Part shown: piece after piece, positions 32,363-44,555 of the stretch
Layout: every line of letters starts with the position of its first letter
Numbering within the stretch: position 1 is the stretch's first letter
Origin: Inonotus obliquus
Lineage: Eukaryota > Basidiomycota > Agaricomycetes > Hymenochaetales > Hymenochaetaceae
Length of the DNA: 64,000 nt
Reading direction: 5' to 3'
NCBI GenBank assembly: GCA_032164295.1
Contig: JAJHTX010000012.1
Location: forward strand, 186,001 to 250,000
Notes under the pieces: model-generated
Database searches by the model: none
Told to the model about the DNA's origin: nothing
What the model saw: the letters and a program-made list of their open reading frames with translations, nothing else
Made by a program: the position numbers and the translations under genes

Positions 32363-34296
32363 ATGGCTGTCTCCGAGACGAATTTGCGAAGCGATGCGTC
32401 TTTCTATCGCCTACTTTTTGCACATCCCCGTGGACCAACGAGCCCTCGAGTTGGACGACTAACCATCACCAAGTCCAACGGAAGTCAAGTCAGAATCGAT
32501 ACTCCTGGAATAATAATCTCGACCTCTCGCGGCATTGTCCCTCACCTTACACGAGATAATATAGAGAAGACTAACTCGATAAAATGGGTACATGTACCTT
32601 TCGAGACATTGTATGTACAACGTTCCCTTACTTTTCATGAAAGGAAGCGTTGGAGCGACCTGATATCTAGCTCTTAGTTTAGAGCGATCACCTTCGATCC
32701 CGACTCTTATTGACGTAGACAAACCCCTTCAGGTGCTCGCTGGATTGCACGAAGATAAGCATATTATATCGATGTCCCTCCGCGATCCTCACGATGCTCG
32801 CGAAATGCCTCCCAACGGAAATAAATTCTTGAATGCGAATTGTGTTCGGGGCGTGCGAAAGGTACATTGGTACTTAATTAGTCGATATATTGTCTAATAC
32901 TCTATTGTCTCTGAAGATGTCCCCGGAACAGTACCGATCACTGATACAAACTTGCAATCCCGATCTAGTAATCGCACTCTCCGATATACCTTTCACACCT
33001 CCACCTTTCTCTCAGAGACGCATCACGAAAAGCCTTGAGCGCTCAATCGCCTGGCTAGCCTCTACATTGAGCGGAAGTACGGACGTCCCCGGGGACCGAC
33101 ATCACCCATATAACATACTCGTTCATATGGTTGGAGACGTTAGCCATTCCGCAAGACGCGCATTTTCTGATTCTCTCGTCGAAAAGCTTGTCGGAAAGGA
33201 GGCAGAGCAGGTCAGGCCATTCAAGTGTCTAGACGACGCGATACTGGGATACGTCTTCGACCTTGTCCCCCTCCGGACATCCTTGTTAGTTTCTGATAAG
33301 CTTGTTTCGGATGATGAGGAAATATCCCCGAATCGACGGACTATCGACTCAAAACCGTTGACCCAGCCACGCTCAGAAGAAATCATACCGAAGGTCACTG
33401 ATCTCCTCAAGTCATCACTGGAGCCTCTTCCTCCCCGGAAACCGCGTGTTGTGACTGGAGCATCGTCTCCGCACGAAGCACTTCACTTGATACGAGACAT
33501 CGGTATCGATGTCTTCGACGTTGCCTGGGCCCAGAAGACCGCTGACTGGGGCATTGCACTCGACTTTGCCTTCCCCGCTCCAAAGGAAGAAGCAATAAAG
33601 GGCGGGAATGTTCGAGAGGACGGAAAACGCGACTTGGGACATAACCTTTATTCATCTCAATATGTTACGGACTTCGGACGGGTTGCCGAGTGCTTCCTGG
33701 ACGGTGCTTCCCAGACAAAGACTTCGACCAATGCATGCCCATGCATAACGTGCTCCCCTTTATCGTCCCCGCAACACGAGGTCACACATGCTTCTGTTGA
33801 CATACTCTATCGAGCAGATGTTACAGATAATACTAAACCACAGTACAGTCAACCATTCACTCGAGCTTACATACACCATCTCCTACATACTCATGAAATG
33901 TCCGCGCACGCTCTGCTTGCAGCACACAATTTCGCTGTTGCCGATGCTTTCTTCGCATCCGTACGGAATGTGCTTTCCCGAGGTGCTTCACACTCTCATC
34001 ACCCACACGCGCATCCTCACGCCATGTACCACGCCGAATCACATCCAGAGACAGAGACCTATATCACATCGCATAACGACGCGCACTTTTCCTCATTCGA
34101 TGAAGAAGTGGATCGATTTTGCGCGACCTATGATGGTTCATTGCGTCTTTTTGGCGAGGCTAAACGAGATTGGATTTCTGTTGATTATGCACGAGGAAAA
34201 GGGCGCCTTGCGAGGGAGAAAGCAAAGCAGGGCGAGGAAAATCTCACAACGAAGCCAGAAACGAAAGCAGAAGTTGATGAGGCAGAAATGGACTAG
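32363..34296 (+). CDS. QTRT2: queuine tRNA-ribosyltransferase accessory subunit 2
   Basis: Three exons, 32363-32610, 32678-32861 and 32917-34296, give 603 codons with matching phases. The TGT fold is clear: RVGRLTITKSNG, TPGIIISTSRGIVPHLT at the N-terminus, PDLVIALSDIPFT in the barrel, and the zinc site near the end: ACPCITC...HEMSAHALLAAHN, with YIHHLL supplying the His. QTRT2 is the non-catalytic partner of QTRT1. The heterodimer exchanges G34 for queuine in tRNAs with GUN anticodons, on the outer mitochondrial membrane in animals. The catalytic Asp contexts of QTRT1 are not seen, as expected. Unusual: a His-rich loop (SHSHHPHAHPHA, about 33996-34025) after the zinc site, and a Lys/Glu-rich tail. 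Confidence 0.88.
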
Positions 34297-34515
34297 GGCA
34301 GCCTTTCCCACCTTCTCTTTAACATCCTAACTCATTGAAGCTTATAAATAGAATTGTTTTCGTATCATTTTCCTAATCTATTTTTGTGGGAATCGGCTGT
34401 AAGTCCGTGCTTCTTGAGCGGCTTTCGTGAGACTCGACACCACTCACCTCAAAACGGCGCTGATCGCCCGCCCGATGACCGATTCTCCATCGGCTTTTTC
34501 CACGCTTCTGAGCCA

Positions 34516-34523
34516 TATATAAG
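34516..34523 (+). promoter_or_regulatory. TATA box of P450 gene 1
   Basis: TATATAAG lies about 40 bp before the P450 start ATG at 34556. The leader would be very short. Confidence 0.45.
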
Positions 34524-34555
34524 TACTAAACTCTCTACATCCTCTTCAATTAAAC

Positions 34556-36876
34556 ATGATGGCGCTACTCAAACTAGCACTCACTGGACTCGAAACAATC
34601 ACCATTTACTGTCTGGCTAAGCTTGCATACCGCTTCATTCGTACTCTATTCTCGCCTTTGCGTAGCCTACCTTATCCTCCAAGCCCCAGTTTCATCTATG
34701 GAAACATCCGCGAAATCCGCGGGGCAAGTCCCATGCTTGATCAATGGTATCAGCAGTACGGAAAGGTTATGAGATGCAAAGGCGTATTTGGTGTAAGCGT
34801 TATCGGAAACTATACTTCTTGATACTTATTTCCTCCTTATCAGGAAGATCAACTTTTCACAATTGACACGAAGGCCTTGAATCACGTTTTGACGCATTCA
34901 TTCACTTACCAGAAGGCACCTGAGGCTAAATTCCTTCTCTCGAGGATACTAGGAAATGGTATGTACGCAACTCAACGATCTTCATTTTCGTTTTTCATTT
35001 TGTTTCAGGTATTCTAGTGACAGAAGGTGAGGAAATCATATCGCGCGATTCGTGCAAAAATCTGGCTAATACTCCATGATTTACAGCCGACAAACACAAA
35101 CAGCAGGTATGTTCCAGAATTCTCAGCAATTCCATTATTAAACGGGAAACGTGAATCTGAAGAGGCGAATAATGGTGAGCTACTTAGACTTACTGTTCGA
35201 CTGTAGAGTATACTCACATCTCAAAAGAACCCATCCTTTTCTTCTTCCTCGATCAGAGAGCTTGCTCCTCTCTTCTTCGACCAGGCATTTAAGGCAAGCC
35301 TTCATCGCGTCAGTTCTTTCTTTGAAACTTACGAAGATCAGATGCGTGAAGCCTGGGAATCTGAACTGGAATCAGAGAATATCGATAAAGACGCTTGGTG
35401 TAAGATTGAAGTACATTCATGGTTGAGTCGAGCAACGCTTGATATAATTGGACTCGCTGGTGAAGTCTATTTTAGTCCATGGCACGAATGGCTACTGACG
35501 AGTGCCCTTTGGAAGGTTTCAACCATGAGTTTCACTCGCTCGATGCAAACCAAGAATCGGATCCAGGATCACTCAATGGAGCCATTGGAACAATACTCCG
35601 TAGTGGCAATGGACCTGGTTTACTATCAGTTCTTCAAGCAAGCTTTCCAATTTTCCGTATCATTGTAAGTTCCTTATACTCTGCTTTATTTGTAGCATAA
35701 ACATATGCGCTTCATGGGTTACAATGACTCATCCTCGTTCACCGAATGCACCTAGCCAGATAAGCGGAGTTTAACAATACGCAAAGCACGCGATACGATG
35801 CTTCGTCTCGGCGAAGAACTACTCGTTTCACGGCAGAAAGGTGGTACGCTGGAGAAAGGAAAAGACTTACTCAGTGTCCTTGTTAGAGCCAATTCGGATA
35901 CTACGCTTCCTGAATCTCACAGGATGAGTAACAAAGACGTTCTTGCTCGTACATACAAATATTCTCACTTCCAATATAAGTGGTCTAATTTCAAACTTCT
36001 TCATTGTTCCAGAGGTCCCTACATTCCTCGTCGCAGGGCACGAAACGACAACGAACCAAACGGCCTGGGCACTTTTCTCTCTCGCAAAACGCCCCGATCT
36101 TCAAACACGTCTACGTAACGAATTGCGAACCATAGATACCGATACTCCTTCGGCAGATGACCTTAACGCAGAGAAACTCCCGTTCTTCGAAACGGTCATA
36201 CGCGAAACATTACGTTTGTACGCAGCGGTTTCGAGTATCTCTCGAGTAGCTACGGAAGACGACGTTATACCTGTTGAAGAACCATATAAAGACCGATACG
36301 GGAAAGTTTGCCATGAAATTAGGCAAGTATTCTCGAACGCGCCAAAGCCAGAACCTTGACTAATCCTTTAAATATGTCAGAATAAAGAAGGGCGAAGCCC
36401 TCATTATCCCAATCCTCGCTCTCAATCGCGCAAAGCATATCTGGGGCGACGATGCAGACGAATTCAAGTGAGTAGTCACGCTCCAGATTCAGTCATCTTT
36501 GTTCATTTAGATCCCTTCCCAGTCCTGATAGATGGGCAAACCCACCGACAGCCGCGAGAAACATACCAGGTGTCTGGGCGGACCTTCTAACTTTCTCAGG
36601 GGGACCACGCAATTGTATCGGTTTTCGTTTCGCTCTCATAGAGTACGTCGCCTCTTCGACTACTCACCTTGATAAGTTGCCCGTGTCAATATATACTAAT
36701 CTCCGCTTTTCGCTAGAATAAAAATCATCTTGTTCACCCTCCTGAGAAGATTCGAATTTTCTCTGGCCATATCGGCAGAATCCATTGAAGTTCGTTCTGT
36801 GGTGTTGATACGCCCATACGTTCGAGGGGAGAAAGGGGTCCAGTTGCCTCTGATGGTAAAGATTTGCGAAGAATGA
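34556..36876 (+). CDS. cytochrome P450 (CYP5037-like), copy 1
   Basis: Starts M(M)[18 protein letters not shown], an N-terminal membrane anchor, then the Pro-rich hinge [11 protein letters not shown]. Multiple short introns separate the exons. The I-helix motif is [15 protein letters not shown] (oxygen-binding Thr present), the K-helix is [12 protein letters not shown] (ExxR), the PERF-like region is [12 protein letters not shown], and the heme loop is [15 protein letters not shown] with the axial Cys. The gene ends [10 protein letters not shown] at 36876. It is an ER-bound monooxygenase with unknown substrate; such clustered P450s in mushrooms act in xenobiotic or secondary metabolism. It lies tail to tail with the P450 at 37265-39583, and both share start, hinge and exon layout, so they are paralogues by inverted duplication. 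All key residues are intact. Confidence 0.85.
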
Positions 36877-37264
36877 TGTGCATGTATTTGATGCGATGAG
36901 GTGGTACTCATGTTACTCGAGTCTGCGTGTTACGTGCGTGCGGGATATCAAAGCAGCCTCCTGTAAATTAATTGTCGCTGTAACAAGCAGTTTTGTGTTA
37001 ATTTTATCTCACATCAGTCTATGATGAGAAGATCCAATCATACCTTCCTAGCTCATAGAGGCCTTGTCTTAGTTCGGAAATGTCCAACGCAGTCAGTAGG
37101 AGACATTGCGCAACGACTAACTGACCAAGAGAGTTGGTCAAACAATTTCGCGACATGACATTAATCAGCAAACGTTTCGCAAACGAGTTATTTTCGGTGT
37201 TAGTGCAAGGTGTTAGACATGTAGAATATAACCAAAACCTCATTGTACAATATATCGTCAGGAA
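36877..37264. other. intergenic between convergent P450 genes
   Basis: 388 bp shared 3' region, with no gene recognised. Confidence 0.5.
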
Positions 37265-39583
37265 TCATGTCTCGCAGAGCTTCACCACTAAGGGCATCTG
37301 TGCGCCCTTCTTCTCCTCTCCTTTAATATAAGAACGCGTCACTACCATAGAACGCTTCGTGATCTTCTCAACCGGTAAAGCAAGAGAAAATTCAAATGAT
37401 CGGATGAGCGTAAAGAGAAGCGCTTTCATCCTGAACAAAGACATCCAAATGAGCGTTGCAAACAAGAGGTCAATAATCTATAAAGAGACGACGTACTCAT
37501 AGAGAGCAAAGCGGTATCCGATACAGCTGCGTGCACCACCGAGGAAGGACATCAAGTTACCCCAAACACCAGGAACTTCTTGAGCAGCAGCTGGGGGATT
37601 GGCCCAGCGGTCCGGACTATCAAATATCTCATCAACCTTTGCCCACTGTTCAAACCAGTTTGTTTCACGTACTTCCAATCGTGAGAGTCTTCTCCCCAGA
37701 TCCCAGGATCTCTATTGATCGCCAAAATAGGAATAAACACTCCCTCGCCCTTCCCAATCCTGATTTCATTATGCACGTCGCCGTTTCGATCAACATACGG
37801 CTCCGAAACTGGGATGACGTCATCTTTCATCGCGACCCGGATTGTGCTTGGAACAGCAGCATGAAGCCGAAGCGTCTCACGAACAACTGCATCGAGGAGC
37901 GGGAGGCGTTCGGCGCTGAGATCGTCTGTGGTGGGTGTATCGGATTCTACGGTTCGTAGCTCATTTCGCAGACGCATTTGAATGTCTGGACGTTGTGCAA
38001 GAGAGTATAGGGCCCACATAGTCTGCGTGCTGAGCCACATATCAGCTTCATAAAAAACTCAGTGAAGCAGTAAACCAACCTGGTCGTCTCATGACCTGCG
38101 ACAAGGAAAGTTGGGACCTCTATGACTTAGCGTCAGACTCAAAGTTTTGGAAGGAGTTCGTGAATGACTTACGAGCGAGAACATCTTCGTCTGACATCCT
38201 CTGAGATTCTGGAAGCTCCGTATCCATATTTGCTCGTACCAGAACGCTTAACAGGTCCTTTCCCCGACCTTTCCCTTCTTCCTTCTCTTCATCTGTGCCT
38301 CGATCCAGACCAGCCTTTCTTTCGCGTAGAAGATCTTCACCGATCCTTGACATTGTCTTACGGGCCCACAATTCTTCCCTGGCTCTCTTCGATGGCTAGT
38401 GTGGAGAAGGCAGTCAGAAAAACAACTGTGGTGATTAGGCGCATCGTCTACTCACAATGATGTGAAATATAGGGAAGAAGGCTTGCAGCAGTTGCAAGAC
38501 ACTAAAGGCACCCTCCGCGTGGAAAAGAGTCGCAAAGGCCTTGTTGAGGTCACTTGGCTCCTTATGAATGTTCAGCGAATCGAACCGATAATCAAAACCT
38601 GCAAGAGCCATCAGATCAGAGGACATTCGACATGTGTCGTTAGGGTCGCACCGGCAAGTCCAATGACATCTAAAGTAGTCCTGCTTAGCCATGACAACAC
38701 TTCTATCACTTTTCCGCCTTCTGTCTTCTCAGAATCCGATTCTTTTGACGCAACTTCAATCCTCCAAATATCACGCAACTAGAACCCCTGTGTGAGAATA
38801 ACTCGCCGGTTGGATATAAAAGGCATACTTGAAGCGCTTTCTTGAAGAAAATCGGTGTAAGATCCTTAATTGACGAGGGACCAAAAGGCGGATTCTGTCA
38901 ATAGAATGTGTTAGTTGTGTTGAACCAACTGTATCGGTACACGGCATGTAAATTACCATCACCCGTCGCTACAGATGCATTTGTGAGCCGACAATCAAGA
39001 CAGAAATCCATCTGAGCTAACCTGTTTCCTATGCTTATCTCCTACGAGGAGACACACGTTACGAAACATCGCTGAAGGCCATGCTGATCAATGGCTCACC
39101 TTCAGTTACAAGAATACCTTGATCACCGCATCAGCAAAGTACGGAAGGAGACTATAACAGTGCATACCATCTCCCAAGAGGCGTGATAAGTTTCGCCGCG
39201 CTTGCATTGGCTTCTGAAAGTCCACCGAGTGCGTTAAGACATGATTTATTGCTCTCAGGTCCATTGTGAACAAGCGGACTTCCTACAGCACACCATCACA
39301 GTAAGGATACGAGTCTATTCCCCGTCATGAGAGTCGTGCTTACCCCGAAAAAGGCCTTGTACTTCATCACTTTCCCATATTGTTCCGTCCATTTCTCATG
39401 TAACTCCAACACATCCGCCTTCCGTATCTCCGCAAGATTACCGTAGATGATACTCTTGCTCGGTGGTCCTGGAAGTGCACGCAAAGGGGACGTTAACGGA
39501 CGCAGTAACCAACGCAAAGCCTTCGCGAAGCCATAGGCGGTTAAAGTGCCTAACACAGCGAGTGAGAGTTTGAGAAGTGCCAT
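37265..39583 (-). CDS. cytochrome P450 (CYP5037-like), copy 2
   Basis: Starts [19 protein letters not shown] at 39583 with hinge [13 protein letters not shown]. Internal exons read [18 protein letters not shown] and [20 protein letters not shown]. The I-helix [19 protein letters not shown] is made by splicing out GTTGGT...CTCAG near 38088-38030. K-helix: [12 protein letters not shown]. Near 37660 the frame seems to shift, but a 57-nt intron (GTACGT...GATAG) restores [16 protein letters not shown], so the gene is intact. Heme loop: [15 protein letters not shown]. The last exon (about 37443-37265) ends [15 protein letters not shown]. It is an ER membrane monooxygenase of unknown substrate and close paralogue of the gene at 34556 and of the pseudogene at 42.7-44.0 kb. 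Confidence 0.85.
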
Positions 39584-40326
39584 GAGCCTAGCTTAGCGAA
39601 ACAGCGAAGGTTGTGAGTGAGATTTTATAGGTCTCTGAGACGGACCAAGCTGCGACCTTGCTTATGGATGCCCGAGCCACTTGGTACATGTATTGGTCAA
39701 GGAGCGAGAGCTAATATTAAGCATTGTATTTAAGAGTGTGCTAATCCGCCGCACTTTCCTACGGTATAACGCCACATGATCATCTGCGGCAAATGCCGGT
39801 ATGCATAAGCTCACTAAAAATAGACGACAAACCCACGGAGATGATCACGTACGTACATGAAGGTAAGCAACAGCATTTCAATTCCAGAGCATTCAGAGCG
39901 AGAATCCAAATATGACATACGTGTATACTCCGGGACTGGAGCGCAATCTGTCGACAGATTGGAGAACCAGTAGCGATGACAACCGACATGTCGCTGGCCT
40001 GACTAGTCATCTCTGAACACCGGATAGTAGCAACTCCCTTTCGGGACTCCTCGTGTGGTGGGAAAAAGTCGCACTGGCAGTTCACATCATCACCCAATCA
40101 TAGGGCGCTGGAACCCGGTAAGATTTCATCGTTCTAGGTCGTGCTACGAGTTAAAGTCCTTAGTAAAGCTTCCATTCGGATAAAATGTAGCCAGGAACTA
40201 AGGAGAGGGTAAGGTAGAATCCCAGGACTCATGTTGTAATTAATCTGACAGTCGCATTTTCTATAATACTGTCCTCGCACCTGATGCGATCATGAACACA
40301 TTTAACAGATAGAAACAACAATTACA
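39584..40326. other. intergenic
   Basis: 740 bp with only short frames. It serves as the promoter of P450 copy 2 (GATTTTATAGG near 39630 may be its TATA box) and the 3' flank of the GPI-type protein. Confidence 0.45.
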
Positions 40327-41043
40327 TCAAGCCACCACGATCAGTCCAACCGCCAACATCACTGCATTCACAAACGTGGTGGTAACACTTAACTTCTTCG
40401 CCGCGGAAGGTCGTGGGGATGTAGTCGCGTCCGGTGAGCTATCGGATTCCGACGTAGACTCTGGAGCAGAACCAGAACTCGTGGATAAAATGAGGGTGGC
40501 AATGTCAGGTACTCCAGTAATGGTGGTCAACGCAGAAGCAGTTAGTGTACCGCTAACTTGAACAACGCCCTGCGTGCACACAGCTGTACCGTCACCAAGG
40601 CTACATGCAAGGGACTGCGATTGGACAAAATCGCCGCTGGAAGCAACGAAGTTGGCCGTTAAACCCGATGCGTTTTCCACGACAGTTGCTATATGTGTTA
40701 AACCGATGAGGAAATCCCTAAAAAAAAGCAAGCACCAGAGAAACAGGACATACCAGTGACAGGGACATCACTCGGCCCAGCCGTTGGTGGTGTAAGGACA
40801 TACGTTGTCCCATCTTCACCAGTACCAATAATGACGCCTGATAAAACGGCTCCGTCACCCGATTCAGCCCCCTCAGGCACAACGCCCAAGGGAAGTGCCG
40901 TGGTCACTTGAGGTATAGCTCGCACACCTGGTCATGTAAATCGTATGCTTGTCAGTTTATCCACACAACAAGCGACAAGGAAAAGTCTCACTTCGAACGT
41001 ACAAGGCAGCCACGAATGCAGGGAGGATGGCGTTGAAGAGCAT
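40327..41043 (-). CDS. small secreted, probably GPI-anchored Ser/Thr-rich protein
   Basis: Three exons. The first starts at ATG 41043 (MLFNAILPAFVAALYVRS, a signal peptide). It joins through GTGAGA...CCAG to VRAIPQVTTALPLGVVPE, then through GTATGT...TATAG (about 40752-40689) to ATVVENASGLTANFVA. The body is about 190 aa, Ser/Thr/Gly/Val-rich, with one Cys pair (LACSLGDGTAVCTQG). The C-terminus is SSDSS...PSAAKK followed by the hydrophobic VTTTFVNAVMLAVGLIVVA, a typical GPI attachment signal. No catalytic motif. It is probably a cell-wall or plasma-membrane surface protein. Confidence 0.72.
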
Positions 41044-41660
41044 TGCTTCAGCTAGTGTGGCGAATCTGAAAGCGCGGACTTCTCACAGGAATTTCAATGC
41101 TCTTAGAAGAAACCCGGGCTATTATATAGGGCCTCGAAGAGCTTGGGACAGGTCCTGATAGCCTCGTAGTAGCGTGGCATCTGTTGCATCGTCAAATTTG
41201 ACGATCTGCAGTATCTCCAAAGCAACCACCCAAATCTATAATTAGAAATCAAAAAGATTGATTGGACGACCGCGCAGGCCGCCATTGGACATAGAGAGGG
41301 CACTAGAACATGCTTGGAGGCATGGCTAAACGATCCGGCGAACAACCTGGGACATTCACTGGATTCGACTGGTGGACTGGTGAAGGACTTGCATCAGGGT
41401 CTGAGAAACATCAGCATTTGAGCCATCGACCCCAGGAGCTGTGCATCATTCATGCAGATGGGAATCCCCGGTTTTTTGATTCGCAGGTTCCTGCATGCGA
41501 CGTTAATACAGTATAACCGAGCTCCGTCGAAATTCAGCCACTTCGCTAATCACCACGATACCGGCAGCACTTCATCTATTACACTCCAGTCCCAATAAAT
41601 CGTCCATCAACGAAACATGGAGATAGAAAGAGAGATAGAGGAAAGTGAGTTCCGCAATAC
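41044..41660. other. intergenic
   Basis: Divergent/convergent spacer with GGGCTATTATATAGGG at about 41116, a likely TATA box for the minus-strand GPI-type gene. No gene seen. Confidence 0.45.
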
Positions 41661-42584
41661 CTAAATAATAAGTGGAACGAACATCCACGAGACCCTTTCC
41701 TTATACTCTATCCATTCCCTACCGAAGCGCTCCTTCAACACCGCATCCTCATGCGGCGCCCGTACGCAAAACAATCCAATTAGTTCAAGAGCAGCATGTA
41801 CGGAATACAGTCCGACAATCGTCTTGCCCACTTGGGCCATCATACTGCTAGGGGCGCGAGCCAGGAAGATACGACTCAATGGCCACGGAATAGCTGCAGC
41901 CGTACGCGCCCAGCTACCTTTTGAGAGTATCGTGCACAAAGCGCCGACTCGAACCAATAACACCCCAACGTAACCTGGGTGTCTGACATAGCGATACGGC
42001 CCAGTCGTAATCAGATGGTGTCGTCGGAACATCTTATGTTGGAGCGTAAACTGTTTGCCGAGTGTGTCAAAGCACGCTTTGCGTAAGCGCCATCCTGCTA
42101 TGATAAGGGTAGCGCCGGCGAGGAACGATAGTGGGAGAAGCGACGGTGAGCTCTTTAAGCCAGCAAAACTACTCGGTACTTTAGATGGATGCAGCGTCGA
42201 TAGTATACAGCTTGCTCCGTCCAATCCAATCAAAGTCCACAAAGAATACTGAGTAGAAATGAATAGGGAGTAGAAATCGAGTCAGCTCAACCACTTTTCC
42301 GTAATGTCCAACGAAAGAGAATAAAATCACACCTTCGACACACTCAGCAAGCCCAAGAAAGGCCTAACAGCGAACGCAAACTTATCATGGCTCACAGACT
42401 CTTCATCCCTTCTCCCATCATTGTCGTTCCGCGAATTTTCCGACTCGCCCTCATGTTCTGCCGGTGCCGCTGATAATGATGCGGACGGGGACTTCGCGCT
42501 TGGCGCTGCGCATGCTAAGTGATGCGCAAAACCCACAGCGACCAAGATAGCGAGTCGCAGCGAGGTAGGAAGATTGATGCCCAT
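41661..42584 (-). CDS. ICMT: protein-S-isoprenylcysteine O-methyltransferase
   Basis: Two exons: 42584-42333 (MGINLPTSLRLAILVAVGF, then a polar linker and the FAVRPFLGLLSVSK segment) and about 42245-41661. The methyltransferase core reads GPYRYVRHPGYVGVLLV, the isoprenylcysteine methyltransferase signature that binds S-adenosylmethionine (RHPxYxG). The C-terminal helix carries EDAVLKERFGREWIEYKERV, in which the conserved E and R shape the active site. Several hydrophobic segments fit the ER-membrane enzyme. It methylates the carboxyl of farnesylated or geranylgeranylated Cys after CaaX proteolysis (Ras, Rho and, in mating, a-type pheromones). Length is about 280 aa. The N-terminal Ser/Asn/Glu-rich loop between TM helices is longer than in yeast Ste14. 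Confidence 0.85.
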
Positions 42585-42733
42585 GACCGCTTAGATTTCC
42601 GTCCGTGATCCTACTTATTTATATGACAATACCAACCTCGCATTACGTAACAATCAAGTTCGCGACAACTTTAATGTGACAACGATGTATGCGTACACAA
42701 ACTTTGAATTGGATAAATCAGCTCTCGCTCTGA

Positions 42734-44010
42734 AGACTCTTCACCATGATGGATCGAACCATAATTTGATCCATGGGAACGGTAGGGGAGAACTCAAATA
42801 TCCGAAGCAACATGAATATTAGGAGTGCTTTCATCCTGTATCAGAACAATATCTTTGAGCACAAACCGATGAACCACGGAAAATGTTCGTACTCGTAGAT
42901 AGCGAATCAATATCCAATGCAGCTCCTTGCGCCACCCAGAAAAGTCATCAGGTTGCTCCAAACTCCGGACAGATCTTGTGCAGATGCCACTCTCTTATCC
43001 ATCGCTCTGGTCTGCATGATCAACAAAGCAATCAAAGTATGATTTGGATAATTGAACTTGAAATCCAATGCGTCCTGTCCCTCGATCTCCTTTGCTCTAT
43101 GGAGGGACATGATTGGACTTTGAACACCATCACCCTCCTTAACTCTGAGTGACGAGTCTCGTAAGCGACTGGATATCCGTCAATTGATAATCTCGCAATA
43201 CAGCACCTTATTTTCCAACGTTTCTTCCCCATTCGATCGACATACGACTCCGAAACAAGTATCACATCGTCTTTCAACGCGATCCTATCCGTCAACGGTA
43301 TAACTGAACGTAACCTTAAGACCTCTTTGAGGACGGCGCCGAGATACGGCAGCTTTTCAGACCCAAGCTCATCTGCTAACGGAGTATCTGTTGAGATGGT
43401 CTGAAGTTCTTCGCGTAACGTTTCTGAGCTTCAGGACGATACGCGATTTCAAAGAGCGCCCATGTCGTTTGTGCTGCTGCCGTTTCATTTCCTGCGGCCA
43501 AGAAAGTCAGGACCTCTGACACATACGTAAGTGGTTAGGGAGATCAGAACAGATGAAACGACTAGCAGTAGACGTACGCGCAAGAACAGGCAAGAACGTC
43601 CTCGTCGCTCATTCTCTGAGCCTCCGGTAGATCCTTATTTGTATTTGCGCGAACCAGTACACTCAGCAAGTTATCCCTTTTTCTAGCACTCCGCCCTGCT
43701 GTCTCTCTGCAAGCTACTGCTCGCCGATTCGTCGCATCTTCCCCTTCGCGTTCTCTTCATCCCGTACTCTCTGTGTCGGCTTGAAGGCGTTCTCGAATAA
43801 GTTCCATGCATATCAAATGAGAATATGATCGTACTATTTTTCGGTGGGATTGGAAGGAATGCTTGCAGCATGGCAAAAATACTAAGACTGCCAAGCGCAA
43901 GTAGTTGAAGTACAGTAGTACAGTAGTGAGTTTCATTTGCTTGACATTATACCGTTTTCATTCGATTCAATGAATTTGAAGGCCGTGTCCTGTCCGATGC
44001 CGTGTCAAGT
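42734..44010 (-). pseudogene. cytochrome P450 (CYP5037-like) pseudogene
   Basis: Fragments in the order of the two intact P450s. About 44005-43800 has FKFIESNENG and LGSLSIFAMLQAFLPI. About 43780-43570 has TQRVRDEENAKGKMRR, an in-frame TAG, and [19 protein letters not shown]. About 43515 has FLAAGNETAAAQTTWAL (I-helix with H to N). About 43300 has TDRIALKDDVILVSE. The heme loop at about 42950-42905 reads [11 protein letters not shown] followed by TGA where the paralogues have Arg (CGx). The last exon at about 42835-42720 reads MKALLIFMLLRIFEFSP. The N-terminal anchor exons are missing and frames change repeatedly. CGA-to-TGA is the change expected from deamination of methylated CpG. Confidence 0.8.
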
Positions 44011-44555
44011 ATAGTACCGCCTACTGAGCGCGAGCGTATCTGGAGGCCTAGGGGAGCGTTGGAAGTGGCGTTCTGATTACACCTGGGACGACCCTGAGAG
44101 ATGATCAGTGCAAGGTCTTGCAAGGTTTGAGCAGTCGAAGCGCCTGACCAGTAGGAAGACCTACCAGTTATTGTAGAATGTCTATAGCTACTACAGGGCA
44201 GTATACTCCAGTATATCATCCGATCTTATATATCTGGGACTCTGACGACTGAAGTGCTTGCAAGTCTTCACAACGTCTGGAAGGGGTCTGCAGACGGATC
44301 CCGTACCTATTGATTATTCCAGACAGCTTTCCAGGCAAGTGAGAATGATGCAGTTGTGAGTATCTGTCAGATGCAGAGAAACGGTGGGCGTATGTTGCGT
44401 TGTTTTAATGTTTAACGTTGGATGTATGGAACCAAAGGGTGCCGACCCTAAAGTGTTGTACATCTTATCAGATACCATCACGTGTGGCAATCTGACTTTT
44501 CTCGCGCAAGCTGATTCGCTCTTCTTTATTCCAAATTCCAAATAACTTCGACCAA
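44011..44555. other. intergenic, promoter of the J-protein gene
   Basis: No gene recognised. The region contains the 5' relic zone of the P450 pseudogene. Confidence 0.4.

Noticed and set aside
37478..37678. Apparent frameshift in P450 copy 2 between the WGED and heme-loop exons
   Set aside because: A 57-nt intron (GTACGT...GATAG) at the same place as in copy 1 restores [12 protein letters not shown].
42745..42775. GGTTCGATCC-like tRNA B box on the minus strand
   Set aside because: No cloverleaf or A box; it is codons of the last exon of the P450 pseudogene.
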